Positions 23,286-32,135 of a stretch of DNA of 46,354 bases are shown piece after piece. Positions within the stretch are counted from its first letter, which is position 1; every line of letters begins with the position of its first letter. The position numbers and the translations under genes were made by a program. Source of the stretch: Pyramidobacter piscolens W5455 (GTDB taxonomy: Bacteria; Synergistota; Synergistia; Synergistales; Dethiosulfovibrionaceae); the NCBI RefSeq assembly GCF_000177335.1, contig NZ_ADFP01000093.1, positions 1 through 46,354 on the forward strand, read 5' to 3'. Under the pieces are notes generated by a model. That model saw only the letters and a program-made list of their open reading frames with translations, was not told the DNA's origin and did no database searches.

Positions 23286-24581
23286 CTAACGGTGCGTGAT
23301 GATGTCGATGATGGTGTGATCGACGTCCTTCATGCCTTCGCGGTTCAATCTCGCCGCGTTCTCGGCGGTGCGGGTGAAGCTGTTCACGTCGACGACGCCC
23401 TGCGACACGGTCATGCCGCCGCCGGACAAGGCGATCTGCGCGGCGTAAAACGCTTCGGTCGCACCGGTGCCCACTTTGAGCGCGCACGATTCTTTGGCGC
23501 CGTCGCAGAGCATGCCGGTGATGTTGCCGAGCACGAGTTCCATGGCTTTCTTGGCCTGAGCGTCCGTACCGCCCATGACGTTGACGATGCCGGCCGCCGC
23601 TCCGGCTCCGGCCGCCACGGCGCAGCCGCAGACGGGACTCAGACGTCCCATGCGGCTCTTGACGAAACTCGTCGCCAGATGGCTGTATGCCACCGCGCGG
23701 GCAATTTCCTCACGGGACTTGTGCTTCGCCGTGCCGACGACGTAAACGGGAAGGATCGCAGTGATGCCGTGGTTGCCGCTGCCGGCGCTGCTCATGACGG
23801 GCAGCGACACGCCGTCCATGCGCGCGTCGGAAGCCGCCGCGGAAACGGCTTTTACCTGGGCGGCCAGGTCGTTCTCGTAATTGTTCCCGGCTGCGGCTCT
23901 GACAGTCCGCCCCAAGCCAAGGCCGACGTCGTTCTCAAAGCCGTAATCGGCGATTCGCAAATTCATGTTCACACCCTGCCAAACATAATCGATGTCTTCA
24001 GGCGACAACTGCCCGGCAAGCGCGACGAGCTCCTCGAAATTCATCATCTTTACCTGGTCAGGGATCGAGACCGAAGAAGCCGCAGCGGCAGAAACGGTTT
24101 CGTCGCAGTGAGGTACCGCCTGAAAGACGACCTTTCCATTCTTCTTTACCAGCGTGATGTTGCCGTGCGCTTGCTCGATCACGGCGACGCCGGTTTCGTC
24201 GCCGTGGGAGGCCATGGCTTTCACGTAGACGCCGCCTTGCCCGCTGGCCGTCAATTTCAGCCGCCCTTCGGCAATAAACTCTTTGGCGTTATCCAGGTCT
24301 TCGTCGGTTGCATCCTTGAGCACTTCAAGATTGTAGGCACTATGGCCGCAGAACACAGCCAGCGCCGCGGCGATTTCGTTGCCGCGAGCGCCGTTAGTGC
24401 CGGGGACGCCGACGGCGATGCCGTTTTTGAAGATGTTGTCGCTGACGATCACGTCCAAACGCTCAGCCGGAGCGCTCAGCTGCTCGCACGCCTTGGCCAC
24501 GGCCAGCGCCACGGCCCCCGGTTCGGTACAGCCCAGCGCCGGTTTGACTTCCTGATGCAGGAACTCGGTGACTGTAAACAT
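23286..24581 (-). CDS. L-cysteine desulfidase / serine dehydratase alpha-like family protein (UPF0597)
   Basis: This 431-residue protein of the CdsB/YhaM (UPF0597) family is expected to break L-cysteine into pyruvate, sulfide and ammonia with a [4Fe-4S] cluster. Cysteines sit in the family positions: 'LGCTEPGAVALA' (~17), 'SPVCGCAVAAGAGAAAG' (~322-324) and 'LCDGAKESCALK' (~362-369). Catalytic-region segments 'SSAGSGNHGI' and 'MGGTDAQAKKAMEL' are also present. The gene is monocistronic apart from a short Cys-rich ORF 33 bases upstream that may control it. Sulfide release from cysteine is a common trait of amino-acid-fermenting anaerobes. Confidence 0.85.
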   Translation of the reverse strand: MFTVTEFLHQEVKPALGCTEPGAVALAVAKACEQLSAPAERLDVIVSDNIFKNGIAVGVPGTNGARGNEIAAALAVFCGHSAYNLEVLKDATDEDLDNAKEFIAEGRLKLTASGQGGVYVKAMASHGDETGVAVIEQAHGNITLVKKNGKVVFQAVPHCDETVSAAAASSVSIPDQVKMMNFEELVALAGQLSPEDIDYVWQGVNMNLRIADYGFENDVGLGLGRTVRAAAGNNYENDLAAQVKAVSAAASDARMDGVSLPVMSSAGSGNHGITAILPVYVVGTAKHKSREEIARAVAYSHLATSFVKSRMGRLSPVCGCAVAAGAGAAAGIVNVMGGTDAQAKKAMELVLGNITGMLCDGAKESCALKVGTGATEAFYAAQIALSGGGMTVSQGVVDVNSFTRTAENAARLNREGMKDVDHTIIDIITHR

Positions 24582-24614
24582 GAATGTATGGCCCTTTCTT
24601 CCGGTTTCCGATAA

Positions 24615-24716
24615 TCAGTTACAACAACATCTGCGGGGACATTTGCCGTCCCCATCCTCAACAGAGGTTCCACCAGCGCCCGCCGCAATTGCTGCTATCA
24701 TTGACAATTCCATCAT
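24615..24716 (-). CDS. Short Cys-tailed ORF, candidate leader peptide
   Basis: A 33-codon ORF begins ATG-ATG, with GGGGGGAG five bases before the first ATG, the strongest SD sequence in the neighbourhood. Its product starts MMELSMIAAIAAGAGG, passes an acidic turn and ends KCPRRCCCN, with three consecutive TGT codons just before the stop. A hairpin GGGGAC/GTCCCC (24635-24640, 24648-24653) covers the first Cys codon. The ORF ends 33 bases before the cysteine desulfidase start. Cys-run leader peptides that sense cysteine by ribosome stalling are known in mycobacteria; the same logic would fit here. It could instead be a small membrane-associated protein. Confidence 0.5.
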   Translation of the reverse strand: MMELSMIAAIAAGAGGTSVEDGDGKCPRRCCCN

Positions 24717-24975
24717 GAACTTCTCCCCCCGACAAAAATTAACGCGTCATGACAAATACTGACCACGATGCGATGCGGAAACACAGATTTTATCCTAAAC
24801 TTTTTTACCGATCGTACAAGACAAGAATTTTTTGAAAAAAAAGTGCGAAAAATTCGCTTTTTGCTTCTCACTCAAAGATTCTCAAGGAAGATCCGCACAG
24901 CAAGTTACGCAGACTGCGCAGCGATCATATTCTCTCTATGGAAGCCTCAGGCTGCGCTTTCCGAACGATGCGGAT
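24717..24975. other. Intergenic region between comF and the Cys-rich ORF
   Basis: Apart from the terminator at 24835-24857 I see only AT-rich sequence with weak promoter-like hexamers on the minus strand (for example TAAAAT near 24790) and no gene. Confidence 0.4.
24835..24857 (-). terminator. Terminator of the mreB-comF operon
   Basis: On the minus strand GCGAA-TTT-TTCGC is followed by ACTTTTTTTT. It lies about 120 bases after the comF stop. Confidence 0.6.
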
Positions 24976-25656
24976 TCATCTTTTCGACGCGACGCTCCAG
25001 CACAGGCTGAGCACTTCTTTCGCGCCGGCGGCGTAGAGGCATTGGGCGGCGCGCAGCAGCGTGGTGCCGGTGGTGCTGACGTCGTCGAGCAGCAACGCTT
25101 GTTCCGGCGCCGCGCCGGCGCAGACGAAGCTGTCTTCGGGCATGGCGCGGCGCGACTGCGAATCGGGCTGCTGTTTCTGCGGCGTGCGTTTTTCCTTCCA
25201 GCGCAGGCACTCCCGCACGGGAGCGCCGAGGGCGCCGGCAAGGCCGCGGGCCATCCACTGCAGGTGGCTGTCGCCGCGCGGGAAAAAACATGCGCGCGGA
25301 TGCGGCGGAATGGGGACGATGGCCCATCCGCTCTGACGCTCATTTTCGCCGACCAGCCGGGCCAACGCGGCCCCCATTTTTTGCGCCGCCACGCCGGAGC
25401 CGCCGTACTTGACTGTCAGCAGCAGCTCGCGCGCTTCGCCTTTGTGCAGCGTCAGGGCGCGCGCTTCATAGCGGCGACCGTGGCGTTCACAGGGCGAAGC
25501 GCCGCCGCAGCGCAGGCAGTGCGGCAGGGGCGGCTCGGGGGCGGAAATTTTCCCCAGGCATTCGGGGCAGAGCGGGGAGGCCAGCTTTCCGCAGACGGGG
25601 CAGCTTTCCGGCATCAGCAGATGGCCCAGCAGTTCGACGACAGGAGCCCAGTTCAT
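24976..25656 (-). CDS. comF: ComF family phosphoribosyltransferase-like protein
   Basis: This 226-residue protein has an N-terminal zinc-ribbon (CPVC, CPEC and CLRC pairs, residues ~17-50), then a type I phosphoribosyltransferase fold. The PRPP loop is 'LLLDDVSTTGTT' (~186-197), and 'VPIPPHP' is also typical of the family. ComF proteins help DNA uptake or processing during competence; many bacteria keep one (GntX) without known competence. Its ATG overlaps the upstream stop (ATGA), placing it last in the mreB-led operon. Confidence 0.92.
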   Translation of the reverse strand: MNWAPVVELLGHLLMPESCPVCGKLASPLCPECLGKISAPEPPLPHCLRCGGASPCERHGRRYEARALTLHKGEARELLLTVKYGGSGVAAQKMGAALARLVGENERQSGWAIVPIPPHPRACFFPRGDSHLQWMARGLAGALGAPVRECLRWKEKRTPQKQQPDSQSRRAMPEDSFVCAGAAPEQALLLDDVSTTGTTLLRAAQCLYAAGAKEVLSLCWSVASKR

Positions 25657-26888
25657 TTCCGGGCCGTCGTCTTCGCCAGCGCGGAAGGATTTCCCCGCTC
25701 CGCGGCGACGGCAAGATCGGGCAGATCTTCGTCCAGTGGATCGAGATTGTCAACGCTCACGTTCTGTTCCACGACGATTTTCACGCTCACGGGCCCTTCG
25801 CTGTAGATGTCACGAGCGGCCAGCAGGGTAGCGCGCAGCGGCGCCTTCGCGGCGGCGAGGCGCTCGACGCCGTCGTAAAAGTCGTTGGCGGGGATGCCGC
25901 CGACCATGCCGGTGAGCGGATCGTTGAGGATGCCGCTGGAGGTGGCCATGCGGTTCAGCTCGCGCAACATGTAGCTGAGCATGGTCTCGGCCTGCTCGGC
26001 GCTCGGTTTGAAGCGCAGCACGCGGGTGATCAGCGTTTCTTCCTTGCGGAAAACCAGCGAACTCTCGTAAACGCGGTAGACGAGGCGCACCGTCTCGCCG
26101 GCGGCGATGTTCTGCGGCACCATGGCGCGCACGACTTTGCGGCTGTCGTAGGCGAGGATACGTTGCATGGCGTTCCGCAACGACTCGGGATCCTCTTCGA
26201 GTGAGATCGAGGCGGGCACGGCGTCGGAACGGCGGGCCACTTCGAAGCGCACGCGCTCGTTGAGGCGGTCCAGGTACCTGCGGGCTTCCGCTTCGGTCGT
26301 GACGCCTTCGGGAATCACTTCTTGCCCGAGGCGCTCGTCGGAGAACGCGACGATACGTCCCTCCTGAAGTTTGCCCAGTGTCGTGCGGATGCGGTTCACG
26401 TCCTCTTCGAGCGTGGCGCGCTCTTGGGTGAGGCGGTCGCGTTCGGCCTGCATCTCTTCCGTGGTCTTGCGCAGCGCGTCGGCCCGAGCCTGCAGGTCGT
26501 CCAGCTCTTTTTCCTTGCTGGTGAGCTGCTGCTGCGCCTCGACGATCAGCAGCGAAGAAACTTGCTGCTCGTTGCGGCTGTCCTGCAGCTGCCGCGTCAG
26601 GTCCACGATCTGGCGTTGGATGAACTGCATGGAAAACAGGCTGGTGCGCACCGATTCGGAGACGACGGCCAGAATGGCGATGACGCACAGCGAAATCAGC
26701 ATGCCCGTGCAGGCGGTCAGGATCGACGAGGTGTATTTCGGACGCAGATTGAACAGCGTCACGCGGCGCTTGGCGAATCTCATGCCGACGCGGTCGCCGA
26801 TGATCGACAGGACGCCGCCGGCCAGGAGCGTCAGCGCGATCATCTTCCAGTTGACTTCAGTGAGCAGTTCCCACAGGCTTTCTTCCAT
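25653..26888 (-). CDS. DUF3084 family membrane-anchored coiled-coil protein
   Basis: This 411-residue protein has two N-terminal membrane segments (~14-32 and ~52-75), a long coiled coil (~95-170, rich in Gln/Glu/Leu heptads), and a C-terminal domain with a 'GKLQEGRIVAFSDERL' start. That fits DUF3084, a family of unknown function found in Synergistota, cyanobacteria and others. ATG 26888 is chosen because AAAGGAGGT lies 7 bases before it, although the frame is open further up. It overlaps its neighbours by one to four bases. A cell-envelope role next to mreB is plausible but unproven. Confidence 0.82.
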   Translation of the reverse strand: MEESLWELLTEVNWKMIALTLLAGGVLSIIGDRVGMRFAKRRVTLFNLRPKYTSSILTACTGMLISLCVIAILAVVSESVRTSLFSMQFIQRQIVDLTRQLQDSRNEQQVSSLLIVEAQQQLTSKEKELDDLQARADALRKTTEEMQAERDRLTQERATLEEDVNRIRTTLGKLQEGRIVAFSDERLGQEVIPEGVTTEAEARRYLDRLNERVRFEVARRSDAVPASISLEEDPESLRNAMQRILAYDSRKVVRAMVPQNIAAGETVRLVYRVYESSLVFRKEETLITRVLRFKPSAEQAETMLSYMLRELNRMATSSGILNDPLTGMVGGIPANDFYDGVERLAAAKAPLRATLLAARDIYSEGPVSVKIVVEQNVSVDNLDPLDEDLPDLAVAAERGNPSALAKTTARK

Positions 26889-27403
26889 CAGCGGACCTCC
26901 TTTCCCCATTCGCGGGAGAGTTTCTTCACGTAATCTTCGTGAGCCGCCAGCACGACGGCGATGCGTCGCGGGCTCCACAGCGGCCCGGAATCCATGCCGG
27001 GGCAGCGGCGCGCCGCCGCCTGCCAGGCCTGCGGCGATTCGAGCAGCTCCGGCCAGAACGGCCAGGTGCGGCACTCGACGGGACGACAAGCGTAAACGCG
27101 GCAGCGTCCGTCGTCGCCGTTCATGACGCAGCGGCCGCAGCCCGTCTCTTTCAGGCTTGGGAAGCGCCAGCGCGACGTCTCGAAGCGCGACCGCAGTTGC
27201 TCCGCCGTCAGGCACAACGCCGCGGCAATGCACCGTTCCTCGCAGGGGCGCATGAAGATCCCGCCGGAAGCGCCGCGGCAGCAGCGGCCGCAGCCCAGAC
27301 AGCCGAAACGAAGGCCCCCGCAGGCCCACCAGGGAAGTTCCTGAGCGGTTCTGCGGGGGCCTGAAATGATCCCTTCAATATCCTGCGAGGTCATGTCAAT
27401 CAT
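26888..27403 (-). CDS. YkgJ-type CxxCxxCC zinc/iron-chelating protein
   Basis: This 171-residue protein carries an N-terminal 'FGCLGCGRCCRG' motif (CxxCxxCC) followed by further cysteines in 'CEERC', 'CGRC', 'CRVYACRPVECRTWPFWP' and 'RCPG', the pattern of the YkgJ/UPF0153 family thought to hold an Fe-S or zinc centre. The first ATG overlaps the mreB stop (AATGA) and a second ATG lies three codons on; I use the first. Function is unknown. The link to mreB may be only shared transcription. Confidence 0.82.
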   Translation of the reverse strand: MIDMTSQDIEGIISGPRRTAQELPWWACGGLRFGCLGCGRCCRGASGGIFMRPCEERCIAAALCLTAEQLRSRFETSRWRFPSLKETGCGRCVMNGDDGRCRVYACRPVECRTWPFWPELLESPQAWQAAARRCPGMDSGPLWSPRRIAVVLAAHEDYVKKLSREWGKEVR

Positions 27404-28443
27404 TTTCTCTGACGGCGGGCCGAGAACAGAAAACTGCCCTGTCCCTTCTCCGAAAGCTTGCCGATGTTGGCCAGCGCCAATCCGGTGCCCATCGCCACGC
27501 ACTCGGCCGGGCGATCGGCCACGACGCACTTGATGCCGGTGCTGCGGCTGATCAGTTCGGGCAGGCCGCGCAGCAACGCGCCGCCGCCGGTGAGCACGAT
27601 GCCCTGGTCGATGATGTCGGCGGAAAGTTCGGGCGGCGTCATCTCCAGCACGTTCTTGACGCCGTCGACGATGGCCTGGATGCGCTCGATGATGGCCGAG
27701 CACACGCTGCGGCTGTTGATCTCGATCTGACGGGGCAGCCCCTGAACCAGGTCGCGGCCTTTCAGCGTCATGTTGTTCTCCTCGCCGTCGGGCAGGCAGG
27801 AACCGATCATGATCTTCAGGTTCTCCGCCATCTGCTCGCCGATGGCCAGATTGTACTGCTTGCGCAGATAGCGCATGATGCACTCGTCGAGCTTGTCGCC
27901 GCCGATGCGCAGCGATTTTGAGATGACGCAGCCGCCCAGCGAGATCACGGCGATGTCCGTGGTGCCGCCGCCGATGTCGACCACCATCTTGCCGCGCGAT
28001 TCCTCCACGTGCAGGTCGGCGCCGATAGCCGCGGCCATCGGCTCTTCGATCAGATAGGCGTCGCGGGCGCCCACTTCCACCGCCGCTTCGAGCACGGCGC
28101 GGCGTTCCACGTCGGTCGCGCCGGACGGCACGCAGATCATCACGCGGCTGCGGAAATAGCGGTGCAGGCCGCGGTTGATCTTCTTCATGAAGTAGCGCAT
28201 CATCGCTTCCGTCATCGAATAATCGGCGATCACGCCGTCGCGCAGCGGGCGCACCGACACTACGTTGCCGGGCGTGCGTCCCACCATGTTCTTCGCCTCG
28301 TAGCCGACGGCCAGGATGCGTCCCGTATCCTGATCGACCGCCACGCACGACGGCTCGCGCAGCACGATGCCCTTGCCCTTCATATAGATAAGCACCGTCG
28401 CCGTGCCGAGGTCGATGCCGATGTCGTTGCCCAGGGAAAACAT
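27400..28443 (-). CDS. mreB: Rod-shape-determining actin homologue MreB
   Basis: This 347-residue protein has the actin/Hsp70 ATP-binding motifs: phosphate 1 'GIDLGTATVLIY' (~9-20), phosphate 2 'MVVDIGGGTTDIAVISLGG' (~157-175) and adenosine 'GIVLTGGGALLRGL' (~287-300). The filament-type 'VGRTPGN' and 'MRYF' segments match MreB/Mbl. mreC/mreD do not follow, so this may be an Mbl-like stand-alone paralogue. The SD sequence GGGAGG is 12 bases from the ATG, with a complementary CCTCC between, which may dampen translation. Confidence 0.93.
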   Translation of the reverse strand: MFSLGNDIGIDLGTATVLIYMKGKGIVLREPSCVAVDQDTGRILAVGYEAKNMVGRTPGNVVSVRPLRDGVIADYSMTEAMMRYFMKKINRGLHRYFRSRVMICVPSGATDVERRAVLEAAVEVGARDAYLIEEPMAAAIGADLHVEESRGKMVVDIGGGTTDIAVISLGGCVISKSLRIGGDKLDECIMRYLRKQYNLAIGEQMAENLKIMIGSCLPDGEENNMTLKGRDLVQGLPRQIEINSRSVCSAIIERIQAIVDGVKNVLEMTPPELSADIIDQGIVLTGGGALLRGLPELISRSTGIKCVVADRPAECVAMGTGLALANIGKLSEKGQGSFLFSARRQRK

Positions 28444-28522
28444 TTTGAGGAGGAGCCTCCCTTCTGAAGTTGGTCAGCTTTTGAATCTCGCGGGGTCAAA
28501 GCGCATTCTCCGAAACTGTTTT

Positions 28523-28552
28523 ATTGTACCCTATTTTAGTCCTTGTAGCCAA
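28523..28552 (-). promoter_or_regulatory. Probable mreB promoter
   Basis: On the minus strand -35 TTGGCT (28547-28552), an 18-base spacer and -10 TACAAT (28523-28528). The -35 lies within the end of truA. Confidence 0.45.
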
Positions 28553-29279
28553 CCTTCCAGAAAAACAATCCGTTCGGCGGCGCCGTCATGGCCGAGTCGC
28601 CGCGGCTCGCGCCATCCAGCAGACCTTCAAGCCACGAGAGCGTCCGGCGCCCCGAAGCGACGGCGTCCAGATTGCCGATCATGATCCGCACCATGTTGGT
28701 CAAAAAAGCGTCGCCGCGGATGCGGAACGCCGACAGCCGGCCGCGGCGAATATAGCGCACAAAGTGCATGCGCCGCACCGCGTTCTCCGGCAGATCGCCG
28801 GCGCGGCAGAAAGCGCTGAAATCGTGCCGTCCTTCCAGCAGCGCGCAGCCGCGACGGATCAGGTCGTGGTCCCAGTCGTCCTTTTTCTTCCACCACACGT
28901 AGGGCTTCATCATCGGGTAGCAGAACGGACCGCGCCACACGAAAAAAGCGTATTCGCGCCACAGCGCGTCGCGCCGCGCGTCGAATCCGATTGGTCGTTC
29001 CCGCACCGACGCGACCGCCGCGCCCTCGGGCAGATTCGCGTTCAGCGCCAGCAAAAGCCGCCGCGGCTCCCACTCCCGATCCAGCAGGAACGAGGCCGTC
29101 TGCCCGCGCGCATGCACCCCCGCGTCGGTGCGCCCCGCGCCCGTGACCTTCACCGGCGAGCCGTTCAGCAGCGACAGGACCCGTTCCAGCGACTCCTGCA
29201 CGGTGGCGCCGTTGGGCTGCGTCTGCCAGCCGCAGAATTTGCCGCCGTCGTAGCTGATCACGCAGGAATAGCGCGGCAT
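28536..29279 (-). CDS. truA: tRNA pseudouridine(38-40) synthase TruA
   Basis: This 247-residue enzyme has the catalytic Asp in 'GAGRTDAGVHARGQ' (~48-61), 'YDGGKFCGWQTQPN' at the N terminus and 'FLTNMVRIMIG' near the C terminus, all TruA hallmarks. It modifies uridines 38-40 in the tRNA anticodon arm. The start ATG 29279 overlaps the ecfT stop by one base. The rplQ-ecfA1-ecfA2-ecfT-truA order is also seen in Firmicutes. Confidence 0.95.
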   Translation of the reverse strand: MPRYSCVISYDGGKFCGWQTQPNGATVQESLERVLSLLNGSPVKVTGAGRTDAGVHARGQTASFLLDREWEPRRLLLALNANLPEGAAVASVRERPIGFDARRDALWREYAFFVWRGPFCYPMMKPYVWWKKKDDWDHDLIRRGCALLEGRHDFSAFCRAGDLPENAVRRMHFVRYIRRGRLSAFRIRGDAFLTNMVRIMIGNLDAVASGRRTLSWLEGLLDGASRGDSAMTAPPNGLFFWKVGYKD

Positions 29280-30088
29280 CAGCCGACCACCCAGTTCAGC
29301 AGCTTCTGAGCGGCGATCAGCAGCGCGCAGAAAGCCAGCGCCGCCGTGTCGGCCGCGCGCCAGCGAAACGGTTTCATGCGCGTCCGCCCCTCGCCGCCGC
29401 GATAACAGCGCGCTTCCATCGCCACCGCCAGATCGTCGGCGCGCTGGAAGACGATCACGAACAGGGGCACCAGCACGGGGATAAACGCCTTCATGCGCCT
29501 GACGATCGAACCGCGGTCGAGGTCCGCGCCGCGGGCCAGCTGCGCCTTGAGGATGCGGTCCGTCTCGCTCAGCAGCGTGGGGATGAAGCGCAGCGCGATC
29601 GTCATCATCATCGCCAGCTCGTGCGCCGGGAAACCGAAGCGCTTGAACGGCGAAAAAATGCTTTCCAGCCCGTCGGACAGCGCCATCGGACTGGTCGTCA
29701 GCGTCAGCAGATTGGCGAACAGCACCAGCAGCGTCAGCCGCAGCGCCATCGTCCAGGCCAGTTCGACGCCTTCCCGGCTGACGCGGAAGATCCTCCACTG
29801 CCACAACGGCTCCCCCGACGCGAAAAACAGATTCAGCAGCGCCGTGAAAACGATCAGGAACAGCACCGTGCGGATCGAGCGCAGCAAAAAGGACACGCTC
29901 GTCCGCGCCAGCGCCGCGCAGAGCCACAGCACCGCCGCCCAGAGGATCCAGTCGTAGGGACGCGCCGCCATGAACACGCCGGTCAGCAGCAGCGCCAGCG
30001 CCCCCACCTTGGCGCGCGGGTCGAGGCGATGCACCCACGAACGGGCGGGAACGTATTGCCCGAAACTCATGTTTTCGAGAAATCTCAA
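29279..30088 (-). CDS. ecfT: ECF transporter transmembrane subunit EcfT
   Basis: This 269-residue membrane protein has about five to six hydrophobic segments and two cytoplasmic Ala-Arg-Gly-type coupling motifs, seen as 'AQLARGADL' and 'MEARCYRGG' (a variant of ARG). These grip the EcfA ATPases. The N-terminal 'SWVHRLDPRAKV' is the standard EcfT opening. It forms the energising module for vitamin- or metal-specific S components encoded elsewhere; no S component is in the window. It overlaps ecfA2 by four bases. Confidence 0.93.
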   Translation of the reverse strand: MRFLENMSFGQYVPARSWVHRLDPRAKVGALALLLTGVFMAARPYDWILWAAVLWLCAALARTSVSFLLRSIRTVLFLIVFTALLNLFFASGEPLWQWRIFRVSREGVELAWTMALRLTLLVLFANLLTLTTSPMALSDGLESIFSPFKRFGFPAHELAMMMTIALRFIPTLLSETDRILKAQLARGADLDRGSIVRRMKAFIPVLVPLFVIVFQRADDLAVAMEARCYRGGEGRTRMKPFRWRAADTAALAFCALLIAAQKLLNWVVG

Positions 30089-30945
30089 CGGCTCCGCCTC
30101 CTCTCGCGGATCAGCGCCTGCGCGAGCCTTTCCGCGTCGCAGGTCAGCGGCGCGCGCACGCCGCGCTCGCGCAACTTCAGCGCCGTCAGCATCACCTCGG
30201 GCAGCAGCAGCCCCGCGACCGGCCGCCGGTACAGCCGCATCGCGATCTCGTCCGCCGTGCCCAGCCCGGCGCAGCGCCCGTGCTCGAGCACGAGAATGCG
30301 GTCGCTGCGCGAAAAGGCGATCTCCAGATCGTGAGTGATCAAAACGATCCCCGTGCCTTCGCGATGGATGCGGTCCAGCAGCTTCAGCAGCGCCGCCCGG
30401 CCGCGCTCGTCCAGCCCCGCCGTCGGCTCGTCGAGCACCAGATAATCCGGCGCGCAGGTCAGCACCGAAGCGATCGCCACGCGCCGCTTTTCGCCGCCGG
30501 AGAGGCCGAAAGGATTGCGGTCGAGATAGGAATCGTCAAGCTCCACCGCGCGCATCGACTTCGCCGTCAGCTCGCCGATCCGGGATTCCGGTATGCCCCA
30601 GTTGCGCGGCGCGAAAGCCAGTTCCTCGCGCACCGTTTCCTCGAAAAGCTGCTGCTCGGGATACTGAAAGATCAGCCCCACCTTGCGGCGGATCTCGCGA
30701 AAGTCCGTTTTTTCCCGCTTTTTCTCCGGCAGGATCGTCATGCCGTCCACCGTCACCGACCCCGACGTGGGACGCAGGATCGCGTTCAGATGCTGAGCCA
30801 GCGTCGACTTGCCGCTGCCTGTATGCCCGATGAACGACGTCCAATGGCCGCGTTCGATCGACAGCGAAACGCCCTCCAGAGCTGCCGTCTGGAGGGCAGT
30901 GTTTTCATGGTAAATATGGCTCAAATTTTCGATGACGATAGACAT
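30085..30945 (-). CDS. ecfA2: ECF transporter ATPase EcfA2
   Basis: This 286-residue ATPase has Walker A GHTGSGKST, Q-loop 'IFQYPEQQLFEETV', signature LSGGEKRRVA, Walker B 'YLVLDEPTAGLD' and switch His in THD. The Q-loop form and length identify the A2-type subunit. The start lies 25 bases inside the 3' end of ecfA1, a long overlap that should couple their translation and give equal amounts of the two ATPases. Confidence 0.93.
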   Translation of the reverse strand: MSIVIENLSHIYHENTALQTAALEGVSLSIERGHWTSFIGHTGSGKSTLAQHLNAILRPTSGSVTVDGMTILPEKKREKTDFREIRRKVGLIFQYPEQQLFEETVREELAFAPRNWGIPESRIGELTAKSMRAVELDDSYLDRNPFGLSGGEKRRVAIASVLTCAPDYLVLDEPTAGLDERGRAALLKLLDRIHREGTGIVLITHDLEIAFSRSDRILVLEHGRCAGLGTADEIAMRLYRRPVAGLLLPEVMLTALKLRERGVRAPLTCDAERLAQALIRERRRSR

Positions 30946-31763
30946 AAAGCCGTTCCTATCCCCTCCGCCGAGGGCGGAGTATCCTTGGTTATGAGGCCGG
31001 CGGCGACGAGCCGCTCCCGAAGAATCACGATGGGCGGCGCTTCCAGCCCCCAGCGGGCGCCGATGTCTTTCAGGCGGAAAAGCTGGGCCGGTGTGCCCTC
31101 CCAGTCGAAACGCCCCTGATCGAGAACGATCACGCGATCGGCGCCGATCACCTCTTCAAGGCGGTGCGTCACCTGAACGATCGTGATGCCGCGCCCGTGC
31201 AGCTCGCGCAGCAGCGCCACCACTTCCTGGCGCCCCTCGGGATCGAGCATGGCCGTCGGCTCGTCGAGCACCAGACACCGCGTGCCCATGGCCAACGCGC
31301 CGGCGATGGCCAAACGCTGCTTCTGCCCGCCGGACAGAGTATAAACCGCTTTGTCGGCTTTTTCCGCAAGGCCGCAGACTTTGAGGGCTTCGTCCACGCG
31401 GCGGCGGATCTCCGCCGCCGGCAGGCCGAGATTCTCCGGACCGAACGCCACGTCGTCCTCCACGACCGTCGAAACGATCTGATTTTCGGGATTCTGAAAA
31501 ACCATCGACACGGAAGAGCGGATTTTCCATAAATTCTCTTCCCGACGAGAATCCAGCCCCAGAATAAAACAAGCGCCCTGCATCGGAACGAGCAGGGCGT
31601 TAAGGTGTTTGGCCAGCGTGGACTTCCCAGAGCCATTGCTGCCGACCAGGGCGATCCACTCGCCCTGCCGCACTTCGAAACTGACGTTCTCAAGCGCGGG
31701 CCTCCCCGTGTCGGAGTAAGAATAGCCAACACCCCTCAGGGAGATCATATTCGGTTGTTCCAT
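30921..31763 (-). CDS. ecfA1: ECF transporter ATPase EcfA1
   Basis: This 280-residue ATPase has Walker A GSNGSGKST, Q-loop 'VFQNPENQIVSTVVEDDVAFG', signature LSGGQKQRLA, Walker B 'CLVLDEPTAMLD' and a THR switch His. 'NPENQ' is typical of the A1-type (CbiO-like) subunit. It pairs with EcfA2 below EcfT. It follows rplQ by 12 bases, so the vitamin/metal uptake motor is transcribed with the ribosomal genes. Confidence 0.93.
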   Translation of the reverse strand: MEQPNMISLRGVGYSYSDTGRPALENVSFEVRQGEWIALVGSNGSGKSTLAKHLNALLVPMQGACFILGLDSRREENLWKIRSSVSMVFQNPENQIVSTVVEDDVAFGPENLGLPAAEIRRRVDEALKVCGLAEKADKAVYTLSGGQKQRLAIAGALAMGTRCLVLDEPTAMLDPEGRQEVVALLRELHGRGITIVQVTHRLEEVIGADRVIVLDQGRFDWEGTPAQLFRLKDIGARWGLEAPPIVILRERLVAAGLITKDTPPSAEGIGTALCLSSSKI

Positions 31764-31775
31764 TTTCCGGCGTTT

Positions 31776-32129
31776 TTAGTCAACCAGCGAAATGACAGCC
31801 ATAGGCGAAGCGTCGCCGACACGGAAACGGGTACGGATAATGCGGGTGTATCCGCCGGGACGATCCGCAAAGCGGGGGGCGACGTCGTCGAACAGCTTGA
31901 TGACGGCCTCCTTATAGTTCATACGCGAAATGACGATACGGCGATCGTGCAACGTGCCGCCCTTGGCGCGCGTGATCAAACGCTCGGCGACGCGGCGAAC
32001 TTCCTTCGCGCGCGTCACGGTGGTCTCGATGCTGCCTTCCAGGATCAGACTCGCGACCAGATTGGCCAGCATCGCGCGTCTGTGGCTGCCGTTGCGGCCG
32101 AGCTTTCTCTGGGCAACTCCATGTCTCAT
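31776..32129 (-). CDS. rplQ: 50S ribosomal protein L17
   Basis: 117 residues with the L17 signature 'LGRNGSHRRAMLANLVASLI' near the N terminus and 'RAKEVRRVAERLITRAK'. It sits 6 bases after rpoA as in the usual alpha operon. No unusual insertions. L17 lies near the peptide exit tunnel. Confidence 0.96.
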   Translation of the reverse strand: MRHGVAQRKLGRNGSHRRAMLANLVASLILEGSIETTVTRAKEVRRVAERLITRAKGGTLHDRRIVISRMNYKEAVIKLFDDVAPRFADRPGGYTRIIRTRFRVGDASPMAVISLVD

Positions 32130-32135
32130 AGGGAC

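Noticed and set aside
29279-31763. ECF S-component (vitamin-specific) gene
   Set aside because: Only EcfT and two ATPases are present. No small substrate-binding membrane protein is encoded nearby, so no substrate is assigned.
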